This document shows, in pieces, positions 8,976-17,608 of a stretch of DNA of 64,000 nt. The translations under genes were made by a program, and so were the position numbers. The DNA lies in the NCBI RefSeq assembly GCF_030129945.1, contig NZ_JARRAF010000018.1, forward strand, positions 34,403 through 98,402, given 5' to 3'. The DNA comes from Parachitinimonas caeni. Its GTDB lineage: Bacteria; Pseudomonadota; Gammaproteobacteria; Burkholderiales; Chitinimonadaceae. Below the pieces are notes generated by a model that made no database searches, was not told where the DNA came from, and saw nothing but the letters and a program-made list of their open reading frames with translations. Position 1 is the first letter of the stretch, and each line of letters begins with the position of its first letter.

Positions 8976-9660
8976 CCGATTGTTCTGGCTGTGACTTGCG
9001 CTGTTGCAGCAGGTAGCCAAGACCGCGCACCGTACAGATTTCCACGCCACACGGCTCAAGCTTTTTGCGCAGACGATGGACGTACACCTCTATGGCGTTG
9101 GCGCCCAGATCCCCCCCTTCCGGCGCCAATAGCGACACGATCTGTTCTTTGGGCACGACCCTGTCGCGTTGGGTGACCAACACATCCAGCACCTCCAGTT
9201 CTCGGGCAGATAGCACCAGCGGCACCTCGCCTGCCCAGGCGCGCTGGCCAACCCGGTCCAGGCGCAGGTTGGCGATGGTGGTGATGTCGGGCTGCAGACT
9301 TTTGCTCCGCCGCATCAGGGCATTCAATCGGGCTTCCAGCTCGCTGAAATCGAAAGGTTTGGGCAGGTAGTCATCGGCGCCGGCATTCAACCCGGCGACA
9401 CGGTCTTCCACGCCATCCAGTGCAGTCAGCAGCAGGATGGGCAGATTGGGTTTGAGCGCGCGTACCGCGCGCAGGACGGTCAGGCCATCAATTCCCGGTA
9501 GACCAATGTCGAGTACCGCTGCATCGAAGTCTTCTCCGATCAGTCTGGCTTCTGCGTCGGTCCCGTTGGTGGCATGGCTCACCTTGAATCCGGCTTGGGA
9601 GAGGCTGGTCAACAGCGCATCGCTCAAGATGGGATCATCTTCGGCAAGAAATAATTTCAT
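8959..9660 (-). CDS. OmpR-family response regulator, TctD/QseB class
   Basis: The 233-residue regulator has a receiver domain with acidic pair D8-D9, phosphorylation site D51 (VLDIGLPG) and K101 (YLPKPFD). A winged-helix DNA-binding domain follows, with ALSARELEVLDVLVTQ-like and AIEVYVHRLRKKLEP motifs. It is the first gene of a leftward series with the histidine kinase and, after 256 bases, the sugar ABC genes. The likely role is sugar-responsive transcription of the importer, an inference from neighbourhood. The 9661-9939 gap upstream holds no gene; a TATAAAT near 9690 on the minus strand is a possible -10. Confidence 0.88.
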   Translation of the reverse strand: MKLFLAEDDPILSDALLTSLSQAGFKVSHATNGTDAEARLIGEDFDAAVLDIGLPGIDGLTVLRAVRALKPNLPILLLTALDGVEDRVAGLNAGADDYLPKPFDFSELEARLNALMRRSKSLQPDITTIANLRLDRVGQRAWAGEVPLVLSARELEVLDVLVTQRDRVVPKEQIVSLLAPEGGDLGANAIEVYVHRLRKKLEPCGVEICTVRGLGYLLQQRKSQPEQSDATAV

Positions 9661-9939
9661 CAGCCCGTTCTCACTTTGGTGGTGATATTTATATGAACCG
9701 GTGCCAGAACAGCCCCGACCTGTGCGGTCTACGCCACTGATGGGTCGGAGCCTGGAGCCGGCTCTGGAAGGTCGTAACCCGAGCCGCAGTGCTGTTTGCA
9801 GCCTGCTGCAGTCGGGTTCGCCAGCTTTGCGCCACCGACAATATAAAAAAGATTTTCAGACTTGTCTGGACAAGGATGATGCTGCACCGCAGCGATCAAT
9901 ATGCGGGCATCACCTGCTGTGGCCGTCTTGTCCGTGGGT

Positions 9940-11028
9940 TTATTGGCTGGCACCCAGTGCCTTGGCTCGACTTGGCCGGCCGGCATCCGTAGTGCCGCCG
10001 GTGTTTTCCCAGCCCGCAAGATGGGGCTGGACGATCTGGGCGAGCGCACGAATCCAGTTCGGCTGGTCGTTCAGGGCAGGGATATAGCGGAATTGCTTGC
10101 CTCCCGCCTCGGTAAAGGTCTTACTGGCTTCCAGCGCGATTTCTTCGAGCGTTTCCAGGCAATCCGAGACAAAACCAGGGCAAACGACATCGAGTGTGCC
10201 GGTTCCTTTGCGACCCAGATCACCCAGCACATCCACGACATAGGGCTTCAACCACTCGGCGCGGCCAAAGCGTGACTGAAACGCCAGCGACCAGCTGCCC
10301 TTGGGTAAGGCCAAGGCCTCGGCCAGCAGGCGGGCGGTTTTGTGGCATTCGCAGTGGTAGGGATCGCCTTTGTCCAGCGTATAGCGCGGCACACCATGAA
10401 AACTCATCAGCAGGTGGTCCGGGCGGCGGTGCTGTTGCCAATGGTTGCGGATCTGGCCTGCAAGCGCATTGATATAGGCCGGGTGATCATGAAAGTGTTT
10501 GATGGTGCGGATTTCCGGCGGGTTGCGCATATGGCTGAGTACGCGATACACCTCGTCGAGCGCACTGCCACTGCTGCTGGCGGCGTACTGCGGATAGAGC
10601 GGAACGATCAGAATCCTGTCGCATCCGGCAGCTTTCATCGCCTGCAGCTTTTGCTCGATGCTGGGTGAGCCATATCGCATGGCGTAATCCACCATAAGTT
10701 TCTGGTCGGCCAGCTCGGCCAGATAGCCTTGCAGCAGCTTGGCCTGTCGCTGGGTATACACGGCCAGTGGCGAGCCTTCCTTGGTCCAGATCTGTGCGTA
10801 TTTGGCGGCAGATTTGGCGGGCCGGGTGGTCAGGATGAAGCCGTTGAGAATTGGCCACCAGATAAGACGTGGGATCTCGACGACTCGCGGATCGGACAGA
10901 AACTGGCGCAGATAGGGCCGGAGCGCGGCGGCGGTGGGTGCCTGGGGGGTGCCGAGGTTGATCAGCAGGATGCCAACGCGCCCTGTCGTGGCATCGTGAC
11001 GAAACGAAGGTTCGGGCAAGTAGCGCAT
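9940..11028 (-). CDS. hemH: Ferrochelatase
   Basis: The 362-residue enzyme inserts Fe2+ into protoporphyrin IX, the last step of protoheme synthesis. It has [14 protein letters not shown] near the N-terminus, the catalytic histidine H211 in [26 protein letters not shown], and the C-terminal [17 protein letters not shown] with the conserved acidic residues. The ATG at 11028 gives the usual family start; the open frame continues to 11277 through sequence belonging to a repeat and without homology. The gene appears monocistronic and lies between the two-component system and the ChrB-like gene. Confidence 0.95.
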   Translation of the reverse strand: MRYLPEPSFRHDATTGRVGILLINLGTPQAPTAAALRPYLRQFLSDPRVVEIPRLIWWPILNGFILTTRPAKSAAKYAQIWTKEGSPLAVYTQRQAKLLQGYLAELADQKLMVDYAMRYGSPSIEQKLQAMKAAGCDRILIVPLYPQYAASSSGSALDEVYRVLSHMRNPPEIRTIKHFHDHPAYINALAGQIRNHWQQHRRPDHLLMSFHGVPRYTLDKGDPYHCECHKTARLLAEALALPKGSWSLAFQSRFGRAEWLKPYVVDVLGDLGRKGTGTLDVVCPGFVSDCLETLEEIALEASKTFTEAGGKQFRYIPALNDQPNWIRALAQIVQPHLAGWENTGGTTDAGRPSRAKALGASQ

Positions 11029-11236
11029 GTCTGGGTGGATTAAGAAACGGTGGTCAGGATGATAGCAGGCCGTCTGACCGGCGCCGTGGTTGAATTGCGC
11101 TGATTCTGATGTCAACACGCTGGCGGCATCTCTTTCCGGGCGCCAAGCGTGCAGGACCGAGTCGGCCCGAGGACAAAGTGAAGTCCGGTTCAGCACTGGA
11201 TGGGGGTGTGCTGGCCGTTGGCGTCGGGGCTTGGGT

Positions 11237-11281
11237 GCTGTTGACGGCTTATTTCCAGATCGGAAAAAAACCGTCAACAGC
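11237..11281. repeat. Repeat element B: 45-base near-palindrome of two opposed cores
   Basis: GCTGTTGACGGCTTATTTCC (11237-11256) and the inverted GGAAAAAAACCGTCAACAGC (11262-11281) differ at only two of 20 positions, with AGATC between. Each arm is a copy of the repeat core seen elsewhere in the window. It lies 11 bases past the stop codon of the ChrB-like gene and could act as a transcription terminator; the 11029-11236 stretch has no gene. Confidence 0.75.
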
Positions 11282-11292
11282 GCCCGATCAGC

Positions 11293-12276
11293 TCAGGCGC
11301 CGTCCGCCAGCCAGTCAAACAACTGCAGCGCTGCCCGGCTGCGCTCGGTGAGTGGCCTGACATCACGAATACCGGCCAGCAGAGCCACGATGCCGGCAGC
11401 TTGAGGATGGCTCAAGTCACCGCTGTCGATGGCGGCGGTCAGGCCATCCAGGCGGGCGAACAGTGGCTTGTCGAGGCCGAAGCGTTCGCACAGGTCGGCA
11501 AAGGCCGAATATTCGCCGCCGAACGGTGCGCCGGGTACCCCAATCCTCACCGCCTGGCTGGGAGGCGTGTCGGTATCAGCCAGCCAGATCAATTGTGCGT
11601 CGCTGTCGATATGCCGGCAGATCAGCCAGGCGCTCGCCAGAATCGTGGCGTCGCTGCATAGCGGTAATGCCCATACCCGGTTCTGATAGTCGGCCGGGTC
11701 AAACGGTCGCTGTGCGGCGGCAGCAGGGGCGGGCTCGGGTGGTGTTGGTTCGCTATCGGCAGGTGATCGGTCAAGCTCGCAGGTTTCGAAGTTTGGTGCG
11801 GCGTGGCCGGGGCAATCCTGGCGGAAAGCGGCCAGGTAGGTGGCGCAGGTATTGTCAAAAGCCGCCGCCGGGAAGAAGTCCGTGCTTACCAATTCCTGCA
11901 GACGGTGACGCCAGGTCTCGTACTCTCGAAGGCGTGTCGGCGGGTCTAGCTGTATCCATTCGCGCCGAGCCTGCTCAAAGCCGTGCAACCATTCCTGATA
12001 GTCATTATCCCGTTCGAACAGGGTACGGAACCCCGATTCCTGGCTGGCGCTGCGGCTACAGATGCGCAACAGCTGAGCTTCACCGCCCTCGGCCTGCAGG
12101 CTGTCGGCCACTTCGGCAAGTGCCGCCTCGTGGTTGCTGCTATAAGGCAGCAGATAGGTGCTGTCACGTAGCGCTGCAGCACCCAGGCTGCGCAGTGTGC
12201 GCCACAATCGAATCCGGCCGCCGGATTGACCGCCGGGAGGGGTTAGCAAGAGCAGAAGCCAGTCGGCTTGAGGCAT
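11293..12276 (-). CDS. ChrB-like chromate-response protein
   Basis: The 327-residue product resembles ChrB. The N-terminal part has RIRLWRTLRSLGAAALRDSTYLLPY, split here as WRTLRSLGAAALRDSTYLLP, typical of the ChrB N-terminal domain. The C-terminal part (from about residue 190) has DYQNRVWALPLCSDATILAS, WLICRHID and HPQAAGIVALLAGI, like the ChrB/chromate-resistance exported-protein domain. A proline- and alanine-rich linker separates them. In characterised systems ChrB regulates chrA; no chrA transporter is present in this window. The ATG has GGAGTGACTC upstream. It lies 84 bases after scpB and may be co-transcribed. Function outside chromate sensing is possible. Confidence 0.7.
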   Translation of the reverse strand: MPQADWLLLLLTPPGGQSGGRIRLWRTLRSLGAAALRDSTYLLPYSSNHEAALAEVADSLQAEGGEAQLLRICSRSASQESGFRTLFERDNDYQEWLHGFEQARREWIQLDPPTRLREYETWRHRLQELVSTDFFPAAAFDNTCATYLAAFRQDCPGHAAPNFETCELDRSPADSEPTPPEPAPAAAAQRPFDPADYQNRVWALPLCSDATILASAWLICRHIDSDAQLIWLADTDTPPSQAVRIGVPGAPFGGEYSAFADLCERFGLDKPLFARLDGLTAAIDSGDLSHPQAAGIVALLAGIRDVRPLTERSRAALQLFDWLADGA

Positions 12277-12360
12277 GAGTCACTCCAGAAGAAGCGTTTT
12301 GCAGAACGCCGGAAGCGGTTCCGATCCGGCCTGTTTCAGCATAAACGATCAGGATGCGAT

Positions 12361-12942
12361 TCAGGGGGATGGCTCGCTTTCAGCTTGCGGTTGCGAGGGG
12401 TCGATGGTGAGACCGGCCAGTTCGGAAAGGGGGGGCAGCTCGCGTACGCTGCTCAGGCCAAGATCGTCGAGAAACTGTCGCGTCGTGGCGTACAGCCCCG
12501 GTCGGCCTGGGGTCTCCTTATAGCCGACCACTTCGATCCAGCCCCGCTCTTCCAGTGTTTTGACGATCTGGGTCGATACCGATACGCCACGGATTTCTTC
12601 GATTTCGCCCCGGGTGACAGGTTGCTTGTAGGCGATGATGGCCAGTGTTTCCATGACCGCACGCGAGTAACGCGGTGGCTTTTCCGGGTTGATCCGATCC
12701 AGATAGGGCTGAAATTCGAGCCGCGCCCGGAAGCGCCAACCCGACGCCAGCTTGACCAGCTCGACGCCTCGGCCGATCCAGTCGCTCTGGATTTCTTCAA
12801 GCAGGGTATTCAGGAACTCACCTTTCAGCTCTTCGCTGAACAGGCGCTTGAGGTCGTAGAGGTTGAGTGGCTCGGTGGCGACCAGCAGGGCGGTTTCGAG
12901 CACGGTCTTGATGTGGCGCCGTTCGTGGATCAGGCTAGACAT
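12361..12942 (-). CDS. scpB: Segregation and condensation protein B
   Basis: A 193-residue ScpB, the kite subunit of the bacterial SMC condensin complex that organises and segregates chromosomes. Motifs include [20 protein letters not shown] and [20 protein letters not shown], the tandem winged-helix core, and [18 protein letters not shown]. The gene begins three bases after the scpA stop, indicating translational coupling. The C-terminal tail is acidic and proline-rich. Confidence 0.95.
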   Translation of the reverse strand: MSSLIHERRHIKTVLETALLVATEPLNLYDLKRLFSEELKGEFLNTLLEEIQSDWIGRGVELVKLASGWRFRARLEFQPYLDRINPEKPPRYSRAVMETLAIIAYKQPVTRGEIEEIRGVSVSTQIVKTLEERGWIEVVGYKETPGRPGLYATTRQFLDDLGLSSVRELPPLSELAGLTIDPSQPQAESEPSP

Positions 12943-12945
12943 GCA

Positions 12946-13776
12946 TCAGTCCAGTTGCAGGGTGGGTTCCAGCGTATCGTCGCTGGCGGTGGCGAGGCGG
13001 GCGTAGATGGGGGCGTAGGCGGCATCCTGGCTGACGTGGATCAGCGACTCTTTCACCAGCTCCAGCACGGCGATGAAGGTGACCACCAGCAGCGGTACGC
13101 CTTTGCTCAGGTCAAACAGTGTCTGGAACTCGTGATAACGACCATCCGCCAGTTGTCGTAACACCAGCGTCATTTGCTCGCGCACCGTGAGTTCGTCGGG
13201 TTTGACGGTGTGATGTTTATTGCGTCGCGTCCGCGCCAGAATCCCGAGCCAGGCTTGTTTGAGATCGGCCGGACGCACCTCGGGTAGGCGCTCGGTGGCT
13301 TCGCGGTCTATCCACACCTCCACCCAGGAAAAATCCCGCCCAGCCTGTGGTAGCTGGTCCAGCTCGTAGGCTGCCAGCTTCATCCGCTCGTATTCAAGCA
13401 GCCGTCTAACCAGCTCCGCGCGCGGATCATCGGCTTCCTCCGTTTCAGCCACGGGGCGGGGGAGCAGCATGCGCGACTTGATCTCGATCAGCAGCGCCGC
13501 CATCAGCAGGTATTCGGCCGCCAGCTCCAGCTGGGAGGATTGCATGGCTTCGACATATTCCATGTATTGCGCCGTGATAATGGCCATGGGGATGTCGAGG
13601 ACGTCGATATTCTGCTTGCGGATCAGGTAGAGCAGCAGATCAAGCGGTCCCTCGAAGCTTTCCAGTAATACTCGCAAGGCTTCGGGGGGGATGTAGAGGT
13701 CGTTCGGCAGCTCGGTGACGGGCTGGCCGAACAACAGGGCAATGGGGGGCAGTGGCGGCGGTACGAGGTCACTCAC
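12946..13776 (-). CDS. scpA: Segregation and condensation protein A
   Basis: A 276-residue ScpA, the kleisin subunit that bridges SMC heads and binds ScpB. The diagnostic N-terminal region FEGPLDLLLYLIRKQNIDVL is followed by AAEYLLMAALLIEIKSRMLL. The start codon is GTG at 13776 with no strong ribosome binding site, 11 bases after the preceding hypothetical gene, so it probably depends on upstream translation. It is directly followed by scpB. Confidence 0.95.
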   Translation of the reverse strand: MSDLVPPPLPPIALLFGQPVTELPNDLYIPPEALRVLLESFEGPLDLLLYLIRKQNIDVLDIPMAIITAQYMEYVEAMQSSQLELAAEYLLMAALLIEIKSRMLLPRPVAETEEADDPRAELVRRLLEYERMKLAAYELDQLPQAGRDFSWVEVWIDREATERLPEVRPADLKQAWLGILARTRRNKHHTVKPDELTVREQMTLVLRQLADGRYHEFQTLFDLSKGVPLLVVTFIAVLELVKESLIHVSQDAAYAPIYARLATASDDTLEPTLQLD

Positions 13777-13787
13777 GGCGTAGCAGA

Positions 13788-14228
13788 TCAGCGGTCGGCA
13801 GCGGCGCCCATGACGCCACGTAGATCCAGCTCTCCCGCTCCCGGCACCTTCAATACCGCTTTGTAGCCTTGCCCTTGCGGCGGCAACTGGGGCGGCACGA
13901 TGAAGGTTGGTGTGCGGAATTCAACGGTAATGCTGCAGGTCTCGCCAGCACGGAGTTTCCGGCCTTTGCAGCCATCTTCCAGGATGTTGAAGAGTGCCCC
14001 GTTATCGTGCTCACAGCCAATCGCGGCACAGGCAATGGTGCCACGACTGGTGATGGTGGCCGCACCCAGCTTGCGGGGCCGATTGCTGCTGACGGTGAAT
14101 TCGGCTTTCTTGCTGGTGCCAATGCCCAGATTGCCGAAGTCGGCCGGGCCTTCAATGGCAGCCTGGGCGGCAAGGGGCAGTGCCAGCAAGCCAGCCAGTA
14201 AAAAACTCTTCAGCAGCGTATGTTTCAT
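13788..14228 (-). CDS. Secreted protein of unknown function with immunoglobulin-like fold
   Basis: A 146-residue protein with a clear Sec signal peptide (residues 1 to about 23, ending AAQA). The mature part, DFGNLGIGTSKKAEFTVSSN then LRAGETCSITVEFRTPTFIV, resembles choice-of-anchor-D or ASH-type beta-sandwich domains. Four cysteines in the mature region could form disulfides. It overlaps the trhP stop by one base (TGATG), so translation is probably coupled. I do not recognise a specific function; the placement between trhP and scpA may only reflect operon membership. Confidence 0.7.
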   Translation of the reverse strand: MKHTLLKSFLLAGLLALPLAAQAAIEGPADFGNLGIGTSKKAEFTVSSNRPRKLGAATITSRGTIACAAIGCEHDNGALFNILEDGCKGRKLRAGETCSITVEFRTPTFIVPPQLPPQGQGYKAVLKVPGAGELDLRGVMGAAADR

Positions 14229-15571
14229 CAGAATACCCTCGCAATCAAGGCGCCTTCGAATCCTGGCTCCAGCGGAATGCTGGCTACCACACCATTGCCG
14301 GCCGCAGCCTGCATCGGCTCACCATTCTTGCCACGCAAGGCTTCGAGTTTGACGATGCGGTTGCCTCGTGGATGGATGATTTCGATCTGGTCGCCAATTT
14401 CAAATCGGTTTTTCACTTCCACTTCAGCCCAGCCGTTGGTAATGCGCAAGACCTCACCGACATACTGGCTCTGTTTCGACTTGGAATGGCCATCCAGATA
14501 GTTCTGGGTTTCGTGGCTGTGATGGCGTTGGTAGAAGCCATCGGTGTAACCGCGATTGGCCAGACCATCCAGATCGGCCAGTAATGCCGGGTTGAAGGGG
14601 CGGCCCGCGACGGCATCGTCGATCGCCTGACGGTAAACCTGGGCGGTACGGGCGACATAGTAACGGCTCTTGGTACGGCCTTCGATCTTGAGCGAATCAA
14701 TGCCGATTTTCACCAGGCGCTCGATGTGTTCGACGGCGCGCAGATCCTTCGAGTTCATGATGTAAGTGCCGTGCTCATCTTCCATGATCGGCATCAGTTC
14801 GCCAGGGCGGCTGGCTTCTTCGATCAAGTAAACCTTGTCGGCGGCCGGGTGGCGGGGCGTATCACCGGCCGAAGCAAAGGCGTTGTTGGCTTCGTCCATG
14901 GCTTTCTTAAAATCAAACTGGATGACCTGAGCGTCGCCCGCATCATTTTCGAAGGTGTCATGGACTTTGTAATCCCAGCGACAGGCGTTGGTGCAGGTGC
15001 CCTGGTTGGGATCGCGGTGATTGAAATAGCCTGATAGCAGGCAACGTCCCGAGTAGGCAATGCACAGCGCGCCGTGGACGAAAACTTCCAGTTCCATGTC
15101 CGGGCACTGCTGGCGAATCTCTTCAACCTCGTCCAGCGACAGTTCGCGGGACAAAATAATGCGGGTAAGCCCTAGTGCTTTCCAGAATTTGACGCCGGCG
15201 AAATTGACGGTGTTGGCTTGTACGCTGAGGTGGACGGGCACTTCCGGCCATTTTTCACGCACCATCATGATCAGGCCTGGATCGGCCATGATCAGGGCAT
15301 CGGGCTTCATGGCAATGACAGGTTCCATATCCGCCAGATAGGTTTTGACTTTGGCGTTATGGGGCAGGATGTTGCTGGCAACAAACAACTTTTTGCCTCG
15401 GGCGTGGGCTTCATCAATGCCCTTTTTCAGGTTTTCGAGTTTGAAGTCGTTATTGCGGGCACGTAACGAATAGCGAGGCTGGCCGGCATAGACGGCATCA
15501 GCACCGAAATCATAGGCGGTGCGCATCCGGTCGAGATCACCGGCGGGGAGTAGCAGTTCAGGCGTTTGCAT
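14228..15571 (-). CDS. trhP: tRNA 5-hydroxyuridine synthesis protein TrhP (YegQ, U32 family)
   Basis: The 447-residue protein is a U32-family member of the YegQ/TrhP type, which with an Fe-S-dependent mechanism hydroxylates U34 of several tRNAs. It starts PELLLPAGDLDRMRTAYDFG and has the U32 signature EVFVHGALCIAYSGRCLLSG, followed by further conserved cysteines in NQGTCTNACRW that probably bind the cluster. The C-terminal region LDGHSKSKQSQYVGEVLRI is diagnostic of this subgroup. It is the first gene of the leftward trhP-hypothetical-scpA-scpB-chrB-like series. Confidence 0.9.
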   Translation of the reverse strand: MQTPELLLPAGDLDRMRTAYDFGADAVYAGQPRYSLRARNNDFKLENLKKGIDEAHARGKKLFVASNILPHNAKVKTYLADMEPVIAMKPDALIMADPGLIMMVREKWPEVPVHLSVQANTVNFAGVKFWKALGLTRIILSRELSLDEVEEIRQQCPDMELEVFVHGALCIAYSGRCLLSGYFNHRDPNQGTCTNACRWDYKVHDTFENDAGDAQVIQFDFKKAMDEANNAFASAGDTPRHPAADKVYLIEEASRPGELMPIMEDEHGTYIMNSKDLRAVEHIERLVKIGIDSLKIEGRTKSRYYVARTAQVYRQAIDDAVAGRPFNPALLADLDGLANRGYTDGFYQRHHSHETQNYLDGHSKSKQSQYVGEVLRITNGWAEVEVKNRFEIGDQIEIIHPRGNRIVKLEALRGKNGEPMQAAAGNGVVASIPLEPGFEGALIARVF

Positions 15572-15592
15572 GGGAGGCTTCCAGAAGCAGAT

Positions 15593-15611
15593 CGCCCCGT
15601 CAGGCGGGGCG
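15593..15611 (-). other. GC-rich hairpin in the trhP leader
   Basis: CGCCCCG and CGGGGCG pair perfectly around a five-base loop, 22 bases upstream of the trhP start. It may be a leader stem-loop; no U-run is visible. Confidence 0.4.
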
Positions 15612-15839
15612 TTACGATAGGCACGATTCTACCGCAATCTCGGGGATATTGCGGAAAAGCCATGCTGGCTCAGGGGTTTATTGGCAGGTGTGGCAAGCCA
15701 TAGGGACTTGGCCGGATCTGCAGCATAATCAGCTAAGCTGACATGAACGATCTGGTTGGTCTGGCCAGCGCAAAAGTTGATGCACGATGCGGGATACGCA
15801 TCTGGCCGATGAACCGGGAAAACAGAAGAGGGACTTTTT

Positions 15840-16619
15840 ATGGCTCGCATACCTGCCTTGTTTGTTTCACACGGCGCACCGACCTTGCCGCTGGATGGCA
15901 TCCCCGCGCGCGACTTTCTGGAGGGGGCGGCTGCGCAGTGGCCACGACCGACCGCGATTGTGGTGGTGTCAGCGCATGCTGCCGGTCGAGGGGTCTGGGT
16001 CGGCCGCTCGGCCCATCACACGGCCTGGCACGATTTCTCTGGTTTCCCCGAAGCCTTGAATGACTTGCACTATGACTGCCCCGGCGACCCCGAGCTGGCT
16101 GATTTTTTGATTGGCCACCTGCGCGAATCCGGCATACAGGCTGGCGCGCAGACCGATGTCCGGCTTGATCACGGGGTCTGGGTGCCCTTGTTGCTGATGT
16201 ATCCGGATGCCAAGGTTCCGGTGGTAACGGTATCGCTTGATCTTGGCCGTTCCGACGGAGCTCAGGTCGAGCTGGGACGTTTGCTGGCGACTTTGCGTGA
16301 TCAGCAAGTGCTGGTGATGGGCAGTGGTAGTCTGACTCACAATCTGCGCGAGGTCTGGTCGCACCAGATCAACGATGCGCCAGAAGCCTACGCCCTCGAA
16401 TTTGCAGACTGGGTGGAGGCGACGCTGGCTGCTGGCGATGTCGAGGCCATCAAGGATTGGCGTCAGCAAGCCCCACATGCGCAACGCTGTCATCCAACGC
16501 CAGAGCATTTTCTGCCTTTGCTGGTGGCGCTGGGCGCTGGCGATTCGGGCCGGGGGCTTGCCTTGCACCGGAGCTTCAGCTTCGGTGTGCTGGCCATGGA
16601 TGCTTACGCTTTTGATTAG
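15840..16619 (+). CDS. DODA-type extradiol ring-cleavage dioxygenase family protein
   Basis: A 259-residue member of the class III extradiol dioxygenase family related to YgiD and plant DOPA 4,5-dioxygenase. Metal-ligand motifs are present: LFVSHGAPTLPLD, VVSAHAAGRG, the DHGVWVPLLLMYPD segment and HPTPEHFLPLLVALGAG near the C-terminus. Family members use a non-haem metal to open catecholic rings; YgiD itself acts on L-DOPA in vitro. The physiological substrate here is unknown. The gene is monocistronic, with AGAGGGA upstream of the ATG. Confidence 0.85.
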   Translation: MARIPALFVSHGAPTLPLDGIPARDFLEGAAAQWPRPTAIVVVSAHAAGRGVWVGRSAHHTAWHDFSGFPEALNDLHYDCPGDPELADFLIGHLRESGIQAGAQTDVRLDHGVWVPLLLMYPDAKVPVVTVSLDLGRSDGAQVELGRLLATLRDQQVLVMGSGSLTHNLREVWSHQINDAPEAYALEFADWVEATLAAGDVEAIKDWRQQAPHAQRCHPTPEHFLPLLVALGAGDSGRGLALHRSFSFGVLAMDAYAFD

Positions 16620-16675
16620 TCTTGCCTGGGCAGGGGGCTACGGTGGGGAGTGATCGCCTTTGCGGTGGATGATGG

Positions 16676-17521
16676 TCAGGGCTTGGCTTGTGCAGGTAAG
16701 TATTTGCGATACAAATCATTCTCGGATTGTTCGCGGACAACCGCGAGTTTTTGCCAGATTTTGTGCGCCGCTTCGCGATTGCTGGCGTAAAAGCCTCGGC
16801 TGAACAGCAGGAAGTAGTCGGCTGAGCGCAGTGGTGGGCCGACTTTTTCCACCCACTTGATATTGTTGAGTTTGATATACGCATCAGCCGAAGGCTCCAG
16901 CCCGGCAAACAGGTCGATCCGGCCGAGTTTGAGCTTGCCGAAATTGGCGACGTAATCTGCACCGCCATCATCTACCGGTGCGCTCTTGGCTTTCAGGTCG
17001 CTGACAATGGCCCAGCCCGTATTGGCACCAATGGGGTTTTGCAGGTTCTCAAAGGTCTGGCCATTCCAGAGTGCTGTCGAGCCGGTACGACGATAGGCAC
17101 GGTACTCAATATGGGCCGCACGTAGACTGCTGTCGGGCTTACCGTTCAACATCGGGTAGATGTATTTCTGGCCCCGCTCTTCGGTATACGACAGGACAAA
17201 AGCACCATCGACCTCGCTTTCTTCCAACGACTTCAACATGCGCAGCGGTGGCAGGCGCGTCAGCTTGAGCTTATAGCCGGCTTCCGCCACGGCACGCTGG
17301 ATCAGCTCGACGGTTGTGCCTGGCTGACTGGGTATTTCCGACCCTTTCCCGAGCGCCAAAGGTGCGACATCCACGTCGGAGTACACCAGCTGGATGGTTT
17401 GCGGCTCTGCAGCCAGAGCAGGGGGCGAGAGCAGACCGTGGCAGGCAAGCAGGAGTACCACGCGACAAGCAAGGTGCCACGAGTGGTTGTCTGTTTGGCA
17501 TGTCTTGAAGGCAATGCGCAT
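16676..17521 (-). CDS. Periplasmic substrate-binding-like protein, paralogue 1
   Basis: A 281-residue secreted protein with a long signal peptide (to about residue 38, ending PALAA). The fold is that of amino-acid-type solute-binding proteins (PBP2): GTTVELIQRAVAEAGYKLKL, then LPPLRMLKSLEESEVDGAFV and YTEERGQKYIYP. There is no permease or ATPase nearby, so it may serve a distant transporter or a sensor. It is clearly homologous to the next upstream gene, with which it shares the string LRMLK.LEES.VDGAF, indicating tandem duplication. Ligand unknown. Confidence 0.75.
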   Translation of the reverse strand: MRIAFKTCQTDNHSWHLACRVVLLLACHGLLSPPALAAEPQTIQLVYSDVDVAPLALGKGSEIPSQPGTTVELIQRAVAEAGYKLKLTRLPPLRMLKSLEESEVDGAFVLSYTEERGQKYIYPMLNGKPDSSLRAAHIEYRAYRRTGSTALWNGQTFENLQNPIGANTGWAIVSDLKAKSAPVDDGGADYVANFGKLKLGRIDLFAGLEPSADAYIKLNNIKWVEKVGPPLRSADYFLLFSRGFYASNREAAHKIWQKLAVVREQSENDLYRKYLPAQAKP

Positions 17522-17558
17522 GGTCAGACCCTAAGGAAACGGTGGGCAAAATGGTTAT

Positions 17559-17590
17559 GGCGCGACCGGAAACAAAACGTCAACAGAGCC
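17559..17590 (-). repeat. Repeat element C (single core copy)
   Basis: Read on the minus strand this is GGCTCTGTTGACGTTTTGTT followed by TCCGGTCGCGCC, the best match to the window-wide repeat core. It separates the two paralogous binding-protein genes. Confidence 0.75.
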
Positions 17591-17608
17591 CAAGCCCGGT
17601 TGCCCAGT

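Noticed and set aside
12268..13161. Plus-strand open frame of 297 residues opposite scpB and scpA
   Set aside because: It shadows two clearly assigned genes and has no homology signal or ribosome binding site.
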